Assembly (NCBI GenBank): GCA_020633205.1
Contig: JACKEB010000016.1
Location: 62,001-126,000, forward strand
Source: Polyangiaceae bacterium
Lineage (GTDB): Bacteria; Myxococcota_A; Polyangia; Polyangiales; Polyangiaceae
DNA length: 64,000 nt
Direction: 5' to 3'
In this document: in pieces, positions 31,855 through 40,210 of the stretch
Position numbering within the stretch: position 1 is the first letter of the stretch
Layout: each line of letters opens with the position of its first letter
Translations under genes and position numbers: made by a program
Notes under the pieces: generated by a model
Told to the model about the DNA's origin: nothing
The model's database searches: none
The model's input: only the letters and a program-made list of their open reading frames with translations

Positions 31855-32244
31855 TCACTCGCCGTGGTCGGCTGAGAAAGAAGCGTGACTCGGGTTGCTC
31901 GGACTGGAGGCGTCTGGGTCAGACGCAGCGCCCGGGTCGGAGCGAAGTTCATCTTCAGTCAGGTCGGCGTTCAGCGCCTGCTTCAGCAGCTGACTCGCCT
32001 TGAAGTTCAGCACGCGGCGCTCTGTGATCACGATGGGCTCGCCAGTTTGAGGGTTGCGGCCCTGGCGCTGACGCTTGTCGCGCAGCACGAAATTGCCAAA
32101 CCCGGAGATCTTGATCTTTTCGCCGCGTGCGAGGGTCTCTTTCATGGTCTCGAAGACGTCGTCCACGAGGTCCGCAGATTCCTTCTTCGAATACCCTCCC
32201 CCGGCATCGGTGTAGACGGCGTTTACGATGTCAGCCTTCGTCAT
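31855..32244 (-). CDS. ihfA: integration host factor, alpha subunit-like (HU/IHF family)
   Basis: The 129-residue product (from ATG 32244, MTKADIVNAVY) contains the complete HU/IHF fold: the helical body with KKESADLVDDVFETMKETLARGEKIKISGFGNFVLR and the beta-arm tip QRQGRNPQTGEPIVI with the DNA-intercalating Pro. It ends with an extra 30-residue acidic, Ser/Asp/Pro-rich tail not found in standard IHF. The frame is open to an ATG at 32358, which would add 38 residues (MDFLASHATLLESG...), but no clear RBS is seen there. IHF bends DNA in transcription and recombination. It precedes the merR gene, the usual arrangement. Confidence 0.92.
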   Translation of the reverse strand: MTKADIVNAVYTDAGGGYSKKESADLVDDVFETMKETLARGEKIKISGFGNFVLRDKRQRQGRNPQTGEPIVITERRVLNFKASQLLKQALNADLTEDELRSDPGAASDPDASSPSNPSHASFSADHGE

Positions 32245-32445
32245 GTCCGAACCCCCAGCCTCGAGCTCGTCCCATTTGAGATGCCGGAGGTCTTCATCAG
32301 AAGCCCGCCTCAGCACCCCGGACTCAAGTAGCGTAGCGTGAGACGCCAAAAAGTCCATAGGTAACGGGAAGCTACGAGAACCGGGCTAGTGGCCGCTACA
32401 GTGGGCGATGGTAGGGAACGGCGCCTGTGTGATGCACAAAGCAAG

Positions 32446-32486
32446 ACGGGCGTGCTCCTGGCCGAGGCCGTCGGAGTCACGCCCGT
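32446..32486 (-). terminator. inverted repeat downstream of the glycosyltransferase
   Basis: ACGGGCGTG (32446-32454) and CACGCCCGT (32478-32486) form a perfect 9-bp stem with a 23-nt loop, about 20 bp past the stop of the minus-strand glycosyltransferase gene. The tail on the minus strand is CTTGCTTTGTG, only weakly T-rich. Confidence 0.5.
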
Positions 32487-32505
32487 TGGCGATTTTCAGC
32501 TGTTT

Positions 32506-33996
32506 TTAGCTGGCAGAAGCAGCGCCCGGAACCCGGTCGGCCTCCCCAGACTTCTCCGCGCGAGGCACGAGCTGCTCAGAAGTAACGGTCCAGGCCACGT
32601 AGCCGTAGCCGAGCGCGAACAGCATCGTGAAGGGGGTCGCGAACCAGTGGCCGGTCTCGACCGAGGCGACGACGCTCGCGATGCTGATGAGCGTCAGGCC
32701 AATCTCCACGAAGGGCAGCTGCGCGGCCTGTCGGTAGCGACCGAGCTGACTTCCGCGCTTGGGAGTGCGCACGAACTCACCGCTCATGCTGCGTAGCCCA
32801 TCAAACACCGCGCGAGTCAGGTGTGGGCTGAGGCCTGCGCCCAGGGCGATGAGCGCCGGAAGCTTCTTCAGGGCTCCAAACACCGAGCGACCCTGGGCGC
32901 GCTCCGCGAGGCAGTAGAAGGTCGCCAGCGAACCGGTAGCGCCGAAGCACAGCGGAAGATCGACGATGAACATCGTGCCAACGTCGACGGCAGGCATCAG
33001 CACCAGCGCGGGGAGAATCAAGATGCTGAGCAGCAGCATCAACGGGTACGCGAAGTGAGGCGTCAGGTGGAAGAACGCTTCGAGACGCTGAGAGCGGCTG
33101 AGATCCGCGCGCATCACGCGCCCCAGCAGCTTGCGAGCCGTCTGCACGGTGCCCTTCGCCCAGCGGTATTGCTGAGCCCGAAAGGCCGACAAATCTTCGG
33201 GGAGCTCTGCGGGGGTGAGGACGTCCGGTCGGTACACGAAGCGCCAGCCCTTGAGCTGCGCGCGGTACGAGAGATCCAGGTCCTCCGTCAGCGTGTCGTG
33301 TTCCCAACCACCCGCTTCGTGGATCGCAGCGGCGCGCCAGATCCCGCCCGTGCCGGAGAAGTTGAAATAGCAACCGGCGCCGTAGCGAGCGCGGTTCTCC
33401 ACCATGTGGTGCCCATCAAGCATCAGCGCTTGAACGCTGGTCAACAGGTTCTGGTGGCGATTCATGTGACCCCAGCGGGTCTGCACCATCGCAATCTCGG
33501 GTGACTGGAAGTGCGGAGCCACGTCACGCAAAAACCTGGGCTGCGGGACGAAGTCGGCGTCGAAAATCGCGATCAGCTCGCCCTTGGCTCGCGCTAGACC
33601 GAAGTCCAGAGCGCCCGCCTTGTAGCCATGCCGGTCGGGGCGACGGATGTAGCTGATGTCGAGACCAGTGCTCGCTAGCTTCGCGACCTTCGCTTCCGCG
33701 ATGCCCCGCGTCTCGTCCGTCGAGTCGTCCAGCACCTGGATCTCCAAACGGTCCGCCGGGTAGTCGACCTTCGCCACGGCATCGAGCAAGCGCTCGACCA
33801 CGGTGGCCTCGTTATACAGCGGCAGCTGGATGGTCACGCGGGGTAGTTCCGCGTCGCTCAAAGGAGCTACATCAGCAACCGCTTCGATCCGGCGGCGATG
33901 GCGCCAGCAGCTGAAGACCAGGTGCAGGCGGTGCAACCCGTAGGTGCAGAGCAAGAGCAGGATCGCGAAATAGAGAACGACGAAGACAGTAACCAT
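32506..33996 (-). CDS. family 2 processive glycosyltransferase, membrane-bound
   Basis: The 496-residue product starts at ATG 33996 (MVTVFVVLYF); the frame is open to 34035. It begins with a membrane helix (residues about 3-20), then a GT-A catalytic domain with IQLPLYNEA, the DxD motif FDADF, the base-bearing TED in HDTLTEDLDL, and QYRWAKG for the QxxRW signature of processive, cellulose-synthase-like enzymes. Three to four more membrane segments follow. Such proteins synthesise and export beta-linked polysaccharide from nucleotide sugars. The sugar is unknown; glucomannan-type synthase relatives have similar patterns. No partner export gene is adjacent. Confidence 0.9.
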   Translation of the reverse strand: MVTVFVVLYFAILLLLCTYGLHRLHLVFSCWRHRRRIEAVADVAPLSDAELPRVTIQLPLYNEATVVERLLDAVAKVDYPADRLEIQVLDDSTDETRGIAEAKVAKLASTGLDISYIRRPDRHGYKAGALDFGLARAKGELIAIFDADFVPQPRFLRDVAPHFQSPEIAMVQTRWGHMNRHQNLLTSVQALMLDGHHMVENRARYGAGCYFNFSGTGGIWRAAAIHEAGGWEHDTLTEDLDLSYRAQLKGWRFVYRPDVLTPAELPEDLSAFRAQQYRWAKGTVQTARKLLGRVMRADLSRSQRLEAFFHLTPHFAYPLMLLLSILILPALVLMPAVDVGTMFIVDLPLCFGATGSLATFYCLAERAQGRSVFGALKKLPALIALGAGLSPHLTRAVFDGLRSMSGEFVRTPKRGSQLGRYRQAAQLPFVEIGLTLISIASVVASVETGHWFATPFTMLFALGYGYVAWTVTSEQLVPRAEKSGEADRVPGAASAS

Positions 33997-34040
33997 AGAG
34001 CCTGTTCGCTCGACTACCATCCCGCTTGGGAGCAAATGTC

Positions 34041-34053
34041 ATTACAATGTAAT
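34041..34053. promoter_or_regulatory. 13-bp palindrome upstream of the glycosyltransferase gene
   Basis: ATTAC-AAT-GTAAT is a perfect inverted repeat in an AT-rich block about 45 bp upstream of ATG 33996. It looks like a regulator-binding site near a promoter. Confidence 0.45.
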
Positions 34054-34204
34054 TCTTTGCATGAAGCTGTCGCCATACGGATCTGTGTGTCATTTCAGTA
34101 AGTTGCGAAATGGGGCGCGACATCTGGACGACTCACGGGTCGCCTCCTGAGCGAAACATACGGACTCGCATTCGTATCCGCACGAAAACATAAGGCGCTT
34201 CCCT

Positions 34205-34227
34205 CACCCCCAAACCCGGTGGGGGTG
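34205..34227 (-). terminator. hairpin downstream of the TPR/beta-barrel gene
   Basis: CACCCCC and GGGGGTG form a 7-bp stem with a 9-nt loop about 80 bp beyond the stop at 34309. It contains the CCTCACCCCCAAA word seen in other intergenic regions. Confidence 0.45.
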
Positions 34228-34308
34228 TCGTCAGGAAGATCCCAATCACTCTCGATTGGGGAGGTGCGACGGCGTCCGACTCAGCTCGCCGGGGACTGCC
34301 ACGAGCGC

Positions 34309-35757
34309 TCAGAACTGCGAAAAGCCGATCCCGACGCCGACGACGAGCAGGATGTGCAGTGCCTTCTCGTCATCCTGCAGGTCGTACCGATCTTCGTCGA
34401 CCAGACGACTGCCGAAGCCGGGAGCGGTCTCCGTGTCGTAGTTGGGGTCTCCCCCGAGGCCACCAATCACCGTCGGAACATCGCAGCGCTCATCGCGCTC
34501 CGCCGTGACCGTGTCGAAGCGGCTCATCGTGAAGGTCATGAACGGTTCGACGCGGAAAGCTCCGGTCACCGGGATCTGCATGCCGCCACCCAGGCGAAAA
34601 CCGGTGCCCGAATAGTTCATCGAGTTCTCGCAGGAAGCCTCGCTGCCGTGGGTCACCGTCATGTTCGCGGTCATCTGATGAAGCAGCAGCCCGACTTCAC
34701 CGTAGAAGCCGAAATCCCCGGGCTGAGTCCCGACCATCAGTCCAAGGCCCGCGCCCGTTGCGTAGGTCGTCGTCTCCACCTGAGTGTCCGAGGCGGTGAC
34801 GACCGAGTTGAACAACGTGCCCGCCTTCAGGTTGTAGCCCTCGAGCATCAGAAACGGAGTGAAGTACTTCGCGAAGCGATAGCCCCCACGAAGCTCGCCG
34901 CCGCCCCCCGGCTGGAACTGATCGCTGATCGGGATCGAACTCTCATCCACGGGGTGCTTGCCGATGTCGCCGATCGGCACTGCACCGCCGAGGTGGATCG
35001 CGACGTAAAAGCCTTTGTCCTCCACGCCTTCGCCGACGACGCTGGGCGGCGGATCAGGCGGCGGGTCGACGTCCTTCGCAGCGCCCGTTTCGTTGGGCTT
35101 CGGGGTGCGACCCGGAGCGGCGAACGGAGTACCGTCCGGCTTGAGCTCGATCTTGAGATCGAGCTTCTGGCGCTCCACCAGGTTCACCTTGCGCTGCGCC
35201 GTGCTGTAACCGGGAGCGCTCGCCTCGATCACCCGCTCGCCAGGGTTCGAAGGTCGGTCCACGCCAATCACGGCGCTCGAGAGCTCGACCCCATCGAGCT
35301 TCAGCACGAGTCCCTCGATGCCTGCAGGCTCGATCTCGATGCGCAAGCTTGGCAGCCGCGGCAGCAGCGCCGTGAGCTCTCGCTGACCGTCGGTCTGTGC
35401 TTGAACGAACGCAGTGGGTGCGGAAGCATCGAGCTTCACGCGCTCGAGCTTGCGGTAGGTCTCCGCAGCCTCCACCAAGCGCCCGAGCTTTTCCTGGGCG
35501 CGAGCGATGTAGAGCAGGTGGATTGGCGCGTCGTATAGCGCTTGGGCGCGGGACACCTTGTCGAGTGCGTCGGCGTACTTGCCCGCTTCGAACGCTTCGA
35601 TGCCAGCGGTCGCGAGCGTGCGAGCCGTGGCCTTGTCAGCCGCGCTCTGAGCGAGCACCGGCTGGCTGATACAAAGCCCGGAAACCAACGCGAAGACCCC
35701 ACTCCAGCGTCGACAACGGCTCGTGTGCGGCCGAGAGCGACCGATCGTATTGCCCAT
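34309..35757 (-). CDS. TPR plus PEGA-like plus outer-membrane beta-barrel protein
   Basis: The 482-residue product has a signal peptide (GVFALVSGLCISQPVLAQ, cleavage after AQS-like site near residue 37), TPR-type helices near 40-110 (GIEAFEAGKYADALDKVSRA), a PEGA-like beta segment near 130-200 (IEPAGIEGLVLKLDGVEL, VIEASAPGYSTAQRKVNLVE) and a C-terminal part of about 240 residues with alternating hydrophobic strands, typical of an outer-membrane barrel, ending in ...GVGIGFSQF with a terminal Phe. The terminal aromatic residue fits BAM recognition. Function is unknown; periplasmic contact with outer-membrane barrel is inferred. Confidence 0.78.
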   Translation of the reverse strand: MGNTIGRSRPHTSRCRRWSGVFALVSGLCISQPVLAQSAADKATARTLATAGIEAFEAGKYADALDKVSRAQALYDAPIHLLYIARAQEKLGRLVEAAETYRKLERVKLDASAPTAFVQAQTDGQRELTALLPRLPSLRIEIEPAGIEGLVLKLDGVELSSAVIGVDRPSNPGERVIEASAPGYSTAQRKVNLVERQKLDLKIELKPDGTPFAAPGRTPKPNETGAAKDVDPPPDPPPSVVGEGVEDKGFYVAIHLGGAVPIGDIGKHPVDESSIPISDQFQPGGGGELRGGYRFAKYFTPFLMLEGYNLKAGTLFNSVVTASDTQVETTTYATGAGLGLMVGTQPGDFGFYGEVGLLLHQMTANMTVTHGSEASCENSMNYSGTGFRLGGGMQIPVTGAFRVEPFMTFTMSRFDTVTAERDERCDVPTVIGGLGGDPNYDTETAPGFGSRLVDEDRYDLQDDEKALHILLVVGVGIGFSQF

Positions 35758-35876
35758 CGCATCGAAGTAGAGCGGTCCTTACCCAGCTGGGTCAAGCGGC
35801 ACACGCGCGGTCGCAAGGCACGTCACGCCACGAGCCGTGCACCTCGTTGTTCGGTGCCTACAGTGAGCTGAGCGTC

Positions 35877-37280
35877 TCAGTAGCCGATGTCGCGGCCCGT
35901 GTTCGCTGGTGGGGGCTTGGGCGTGGCCTTCGGCGGCGCCTTGGGCTCAGGTGCGGGCTGGACGACCTTGGTGACCTTGGGCGTGGTCTTCACCGGCTGA
36001 GCCTTGGTGGGCGCTGCCGGCTTCGTGGGTGCGGCGGGCTCGGCACTCGGTGTGGGCACCGCGGGCTCCGCACTCGGCGCAGGCGTTTCCGCACCCGGTG
36101 GGTCCGGAGGCGCTGGGGTCACGGCAGGAGGGTCCACAGCGGCGGACAAGCCAGCGCCAGCCAGCGGTTCCGCCGGCGGCTCACTCTTAGCAACACCCGT
36201 CCGGCTCATGGCAAACACGCCGACGCCGGCAAGCGTGAGCAGCGCCGCCGCACCAGCGACCCAGAGCAGCGGCCCTCGCTTGGCGCCCTGCTCGGGGGCA
36301 GTGTTCTGGGTGAACTCGGTCACCGTTTGCGCCGGGAACCCCGCACTGACGTCTGGCAGGCTCGGATTGCTTAGGCGAATCATCGGAGCCTCGCCGGAAG
36401 ACACACCCGGAGCCACGCCAAACGCCGCAGCCAGCGCCGTCACCAGCTCGGAAGCGCTCTGAAAGCGCCCATCGGGCTCGCGATTGAGCGCGCGGGCGAC
36501 CCAGTCATCGAATCCTCGCGGAAGCGCCGGATTGATACTACTGGGCGGGGGCGGATCGATCGTGCAGATCTTGACCAGCAAGTCGCCGATCGCTTCTCCG
36601 ACGAACGGCAGCTCGCCCACCACACTGCGATACACGATGACGCCAAGGCTCCACAGGTCGGAGCGCTGGTCCACCGTACGCAGCCCTCGCGCTTGCTCCG
36701 GACTCATGTAGTAGGGCGTGCCCAGCACGGATCCCGTGCGTGTCGAGGAGCTCGTTTGAGCGTTCTTGTCTAGAAACTTAGCGATGCCGAAATCGACAAC
36801 CTTCACCAGGTCGCGCTGATCCTCGGCGTCCCAAACCAAAAACACGTTCTCCGGTTTGAGATCACGGTGCACGATGCCCTGTTCGTGCGCCCGAGCCAGC
36901 GCACGGCACACCTGAGTGACCAGGCTGATGACCTGTTCTGGCGGGAGCACGCGTTCCCGGTCGAGCCGCGCATCGAGGGGCTCCCCATCGAGGAACTCCA
37001 TCACGATGTAAGGACAGCCGTCGCTGCCGACACCGTGATCGTACACCTGCACCACGTGCTTGCTGTTCAGACGCGCTGCCGCGTGGGCCTCATTGACGAA
37101 GCGCTGGCGTGCCTCGTTGCTGCTCGCGTGCTCCGCCTCGATGAACTTCACCGCGACGCGCGTCCCCAGGGAGGCGTGCACGCCTTCCCACACGGACCCC
37201 ATTCCTCCACGCCCCAAGAGGCGCGTCAGCTGGTACTTGTCTGCAACCAGCTCAGTTGGGGGCGTCTCCTCGGTGACCAC
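35877..37280 (-). CDS. transmembrane Ser/Thr protein kinase
   Basis: The product (467 residues from GTG 37280; a TTG at 37319 would add 13) is a Hanks-type kinase. The glycine-rich loop is LLGRGGMGSVWE, the lysine is in VAVKFIE, the catalytic loop is VHRDLKPENV, DFG is VVDFGIAKF, and the activation segment ends MSPEQAR. A single membrane helix near residue 325 (LLWVAGAAALLTLAGVGVFAM) is followed by a long Pro/Ala/Lys/Thr-rich external tail without a sensor domain I recognise. This matches the STPK plus TM plus disordered-tail type seen in Myxococcota. It is divergent from polA; the FHA protein near 21.5 kb is a possible recognition partner. Confidence 0.93.
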   Translation of the reverse strand: MVTEETPPTELVADKYQLTRLLGRGGMGSVWEGVHASLGTRVAVKFIEAEHASSNEARQRFVNEAHAAARLNSKHVVQVYDHGVGSDGCPYIVMEFLDGEPLDARLDRERVLPPEQVISLVTQVCRALARAHEQGIVHRDLKPENVFLVWDAEDQRDLVKVVDFGIAKFLDKNAQTSSSTRTGSVLGTPYYMSPEQARGLRTVDQRSDLWSLGVIVYRSVVGELPFVGEAIGDLLVKICTIDPPPPSSINPALPRGFDDWVARALNREPDGRFQSASELVTALAAAFGVAPGVSSGEAPMIRLSNPSLPDVSAGFPAQTVTEFTQNTAPEQGAKRGPLLWVAGAAALLTLAGVGVFAMSRTGVAKSEPPAEPLAGAGLSAAVDPPAVTPAPPDPPGAETPAPSAEPAVPTPSAEPAAPTKPAAPTKAQPVKTTPKVTKVVQPAPEPKAPPKATPKPPPANTGRDIGY

Positions 37281-37410
37281 AGCAAACCTGAGGTTACTTG
37301 CGGCTGCGGGCGGCTGCAACTTCCCACGAATTCAACCTGAAAAGACACACGTCGGCGCAGGTGGGAGAACGGCCTTGGGGGACCGCGCACTTCACGCTAC
37401 ACGACCCGCC

Positions 37411-40152
37411 ATGGCAACGCGGCTGTTCGAGGCAGGAGATCCCGATGTCCTCTACATCATCGATCTGAGCGGCTACGTCTTTCGCTCGTACCACGCGATC
37501 GCGCCTCTAACCTCGCCTTCGGGAGAGCCGACCCACGCGGTCTTCGGCACGGTGAACATGCTCGAGCGCCTGGTGCGTCAGTGCCGGCCCTCGATGCTCG
37601 CGGTCGCGATGGACGCCAAGCGCGGCAATTTCCGCACGCAGATATATCCACAATACAAGGCGAACCGGCCCCCAGCGCCTGAAGATCTCAAGCAGCAGAT
37701 GCAGCGCTGCGGAGAAGTGATCGCCGCGTTCAACATCCCGATTCTGATCGAAGACGGCGTGGAAGCCGATGATCTGATCGCCACCGCCGTGAAGGAGGCC
37801 CGCGCGCGCAAACTCAAGGTCGTGGTCGTCAGCGCGGACAAGGACCTCATGCAGCTGGTGGGTCCGGACGTGGTGCTCTGGGACACCATGCGTAACCGCG
37901 TGTTTGGTGTACCCGAGGTCGAAGAGCGATTCGGTGTGGGTCCGGCGCAGCTACGAGACCTGCTGGCCCTGATGGGTGACACCTCGGACAACGTCCCCGG
38001 TGTGCCCTCGGTGGGTCCCAAGACGGCGCGCGACCTGCTGGTCGAGTACCAAACCCTCGAGGGGATCTACGAGCACGTCGCCGAAATCAAACGCAAGAAG
38101 CTCAAAGAGACCCTGGGCGAGTACAAGGACCAGGCGTTCCTCAGCCGCGACCTCGTCACCTTGAAGGACGACTGCGAAATTCAGTTCGACCGTGAGCACC
38201 TACGCTACGGCGGACGTGACCTGAGCACGCTGCGCGGGCTGTACACCGAGCTCGGCTTTACCCGGCACCTCTCCGCGCTCGACCAAGAGGAGCAGTACGC
38301 CGCAGTTTCCCAAGCTGGGGACGGCCCTGTGGACCCGGAGCCGAAGGAATCCTTCCAAATCGAAGCTGAGTGCGTCGTTTCCTCGGAGAAATTGCGCACC
38401 CTCGTCGCAGAAGCAAAAAAGGCGGGGCGCTTCGGTCTGCACGTGCAAGGCGACGTCGAGCAAGCCCCCAGCAGTACGAACCTAGTTGGCATCGGCCTCT
38501 CCGTCGATGGCGCCCGCGGTTACTATGTCCCGCTCGGACACCGCACCCTCGATGCGCCAGAGCAAATCCCCACGGATATCGCACGAGAGATCATCGGCCC
38601 GCTGCTCGCGGACAGTCGCGTAAAAAAGAGCTGCCACCGCGCGCGCAGCGACGAGCTCCTGTTGAAGCGGCATGGCTACAACCTGGCGGGAGTGGCGTTC
38701 GACGCCAGCCTCGCAAGCTACTTGCTCGACCCGGAGTCTCCACCGGAGCTGCCCGCCGTGATTGGCCGCGAGTTCGAGGCGCCGTTCCAAACCTTTGACG
38801 CGCTAACCAAAAAGCCCCGACAAAAGCCGATTCCCTTTGGTGAGGTCAGCGTTGGTGAGGCGGCGACCCACGCGGGCGCCGCCGCAGCGTTTGTGCTTCG
38901 GCTCTGGGATCGCCTGGCGCCACGCATCGCCGACGAAGGCATGACCGAGGTGCTGGATGAGCTGGAGCTACCCCTCGCATCGGTGCTGAGCGAGATGGAG
39001 GGGCTCGGCGTACTGGTCGACATTCCGAAGCTCAAGGCGCAAGGCAAGCAAATCGAAAAGGAACTGGCCCGGCTCGAGAAGCAGGCCCACGAAATCGCCG
39101 GAAAGGACTTCAATGTCGGTTCCCCGAGGCAACTCGAGACGCTGCTGTTCGACGAGCTGAAGCTGAAGCCAATCAAGCGCACCAAGACCGCGCGCTCCAC
39201 CGACGCCGCTACCCTGGAGGCGTTGGCAGAGCAGCACCCGCTGCCGGCCGTAATCCTCGAGCACCGCCAGCTCGCCAAGCTGAAGAGCACCTACATCGAC
39301 ACGCTGCCGAGCCTCGTCAACAAGGACACCGGCCGCATCCACACCCGCTGGCGCCAAACCGTCGCGGCCACTGGGCGCATCAGCTCCGCCGATCCAAACC
39401 TGCAGAACATCCCAATCCGCACGGAACTGGGCCGCAGCATTCGCAGCGCCTTCATTGCGCCGCCGGGCCACGAGCTCGTGAGCGGTGACTACTCGCAAAT
39501 CGAGCTCCGAGTACTAGCCCACCTGAGCCGAGACGAGGTGCTGATCGACGCCTTCAACTCCGGTCAGGACATCCACACCCGTACCGCGATGGAGATCTTC
39601 GAAGTCGACGAAGAAGACGTGGACGCCGAATTGCGGCGACGCGCAAAGGCCGTGAACTTCGGCGTGATCTACGGTCAAGGAGACAGCGGTCTCGCCAAGA
39701 GCCTGGGCATCAGCCGCGCCGAGGCGAGCTCGTTCATCGCCGCGTACTTCCGCCGCTACCGCGGGGTACGCAGCTTCATGGACGAGACCCTCGAACACGC
39801 TCGCGCGGGCGGCTCGGTGCGTACCATGCTCGGTCGCCGGCGCTTGGTGCCCGACCTCCACAGCGCAAACCGCGCCAAGCGCTTCGCCGCCGAGCGCATC
39901 GTGATGAACACACCCATCCAGGGCACCGCCGCGGATCTGCTCAAGCTAGCGATGCTGGCGCTGTCGGAGCCCGTGACGCCCGGTTCGCGCATGATCCTCA
40001 CGGTGCACGACGAGCTGGTATTCGAGGTACCCCACGCAGAAGTTGCGGAGGCGAGCGCCGCCATCAAGGACGTGATGGAGAACGTCTACACCCTCGACGT
40101 CCCGCTCGTGGTCGAAGTCGGCCACGGTGCGAGCTGGACCGAAGCCCACTGA
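37411..40152 (+). CDS. polA: DNA polymerase I
   Basis: The 913-residue protein starts at ATG 37411; an open frame further upstream is inside the divergent kinase gene. Residues about 10-290 form the 5'-3' exonuclease (FRSYHAI, DGVEADDLIATA, SADKDLMQLV, GDTSDNVPGVPSVGPKTA). Residues 520-913 are the polymerase, with motif A SGDYSQIELRVLAHLS and motif C LTVHDELVFEV. In the middle 3'-5' exonuclease domain the DxE of motif I is missing (RFGLHVQGD at 340-348) and motif III reads ATHAGAAAA (Y to H487, D to A491), so proofreading is probably lost. It fills gaps and matures Okazaki fragments in the cytoplasm. Confidence 0.97.
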   Translation: MATRLFEAGDPDVLYIIDLSGYVFRSYHAIAPLTSPSGEPTHAVFGTVNMLERLVRQCRPSMLAVAMDAKRGNFRTQIYPQYKANRPPAPEDLKQQMQRCGEVIAAFNIPILIEDGVEADDLIATAVKEARARKLKVVVVSADKDLMQLVGPDVVLWDTMRNRVFGVPEVEERFGVGPAQLRDLLALMGDTSDNVPGVPSVGPKTARDLLVEYQTLEGIYEHVAEIKRKKLKETLGEYKDQAFLSRDLVTLKDDCEIQFDREHLRYGGRDLSTLRGLYTELGFTRHLSALDQEEQYAAVSQAGDGPVDPEPKESFQIEAECVVSSEKLRTLVAEAKKAGRFGLHVQGDVEQAPSSTNLVGIGLSVDGARGYYVPLGHRTLDAPEQIPTDIAREIIGPLLADSRVKKSCHRARSDELLLKRHGYNLAGVAFDASLASYLLDPESPPELPAVIGREFEAPFQTFDALTKKPRQKPIPFGEVSVGEAATHAGAAAAFVLRLWDRLAPRIADEGMTEVLDELELPLASVLSEMEGLGVLVDIPKLKAQGKQIEKELARLEKQAHEIAGKDFNVGSPRQLETLLFDELKLKPIKRTKTARSTDAATLEALAEQHPLPAVILEHRQLAKLKSTYIDTLPSLVNKDTGRIHTRWRQTVAATGRISSADPNLQNIPIRTELGRSIRSAFIAPPGHELVSGDYSQIELRVLAHLSRDEVLIDAFNSGQDIHTRTAMEIFEVDEEDVDAELRRRAKAVNFGVIYGQGDSGLAKSLGISRAEASSFIAAYFRRYRGVRSFMDETLEHARAGGSVRTMLGRRRLVPDLHSANRAKRFAAERIVMNTPIQGTAADLLKLAMLALSEPVTPGSRMILTVHDELVFEVPHAEVAEASAAIKDVMENVYTLDVPLVVEVGHGASWTEAH

Positions 40153-40210
40153 CCTGGACACGCCCCCACGCGTCTCTTAGCTTCCAACGACCCGCCCTTT
40201 CTTCCACGGT

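Larger units (their letters stand above)
33997..34308. other. intergenic region upstream of the glycosyltransferase
   Basis: This 312-bp region separates two minus-strand genes. It contains an AT-rich block with a 13-bp palindrome at 34041-34053 and a CACCCCC/GGGGGTG hairpin at 34205-34227. No coding frame looks real. Confidence 0.6.

Noticed and set aside
34219..35538. 439-residue plus-strand open frame
   Set aside because: It lies antisense to the TPR/barrel gene, whose signal peptide and ending fit a real protein.
37060..37410. upstream extension of polA
   Set aside because: It runs through the divergent kinase gene; the Pol I N-terminus matches from ATG 37411.
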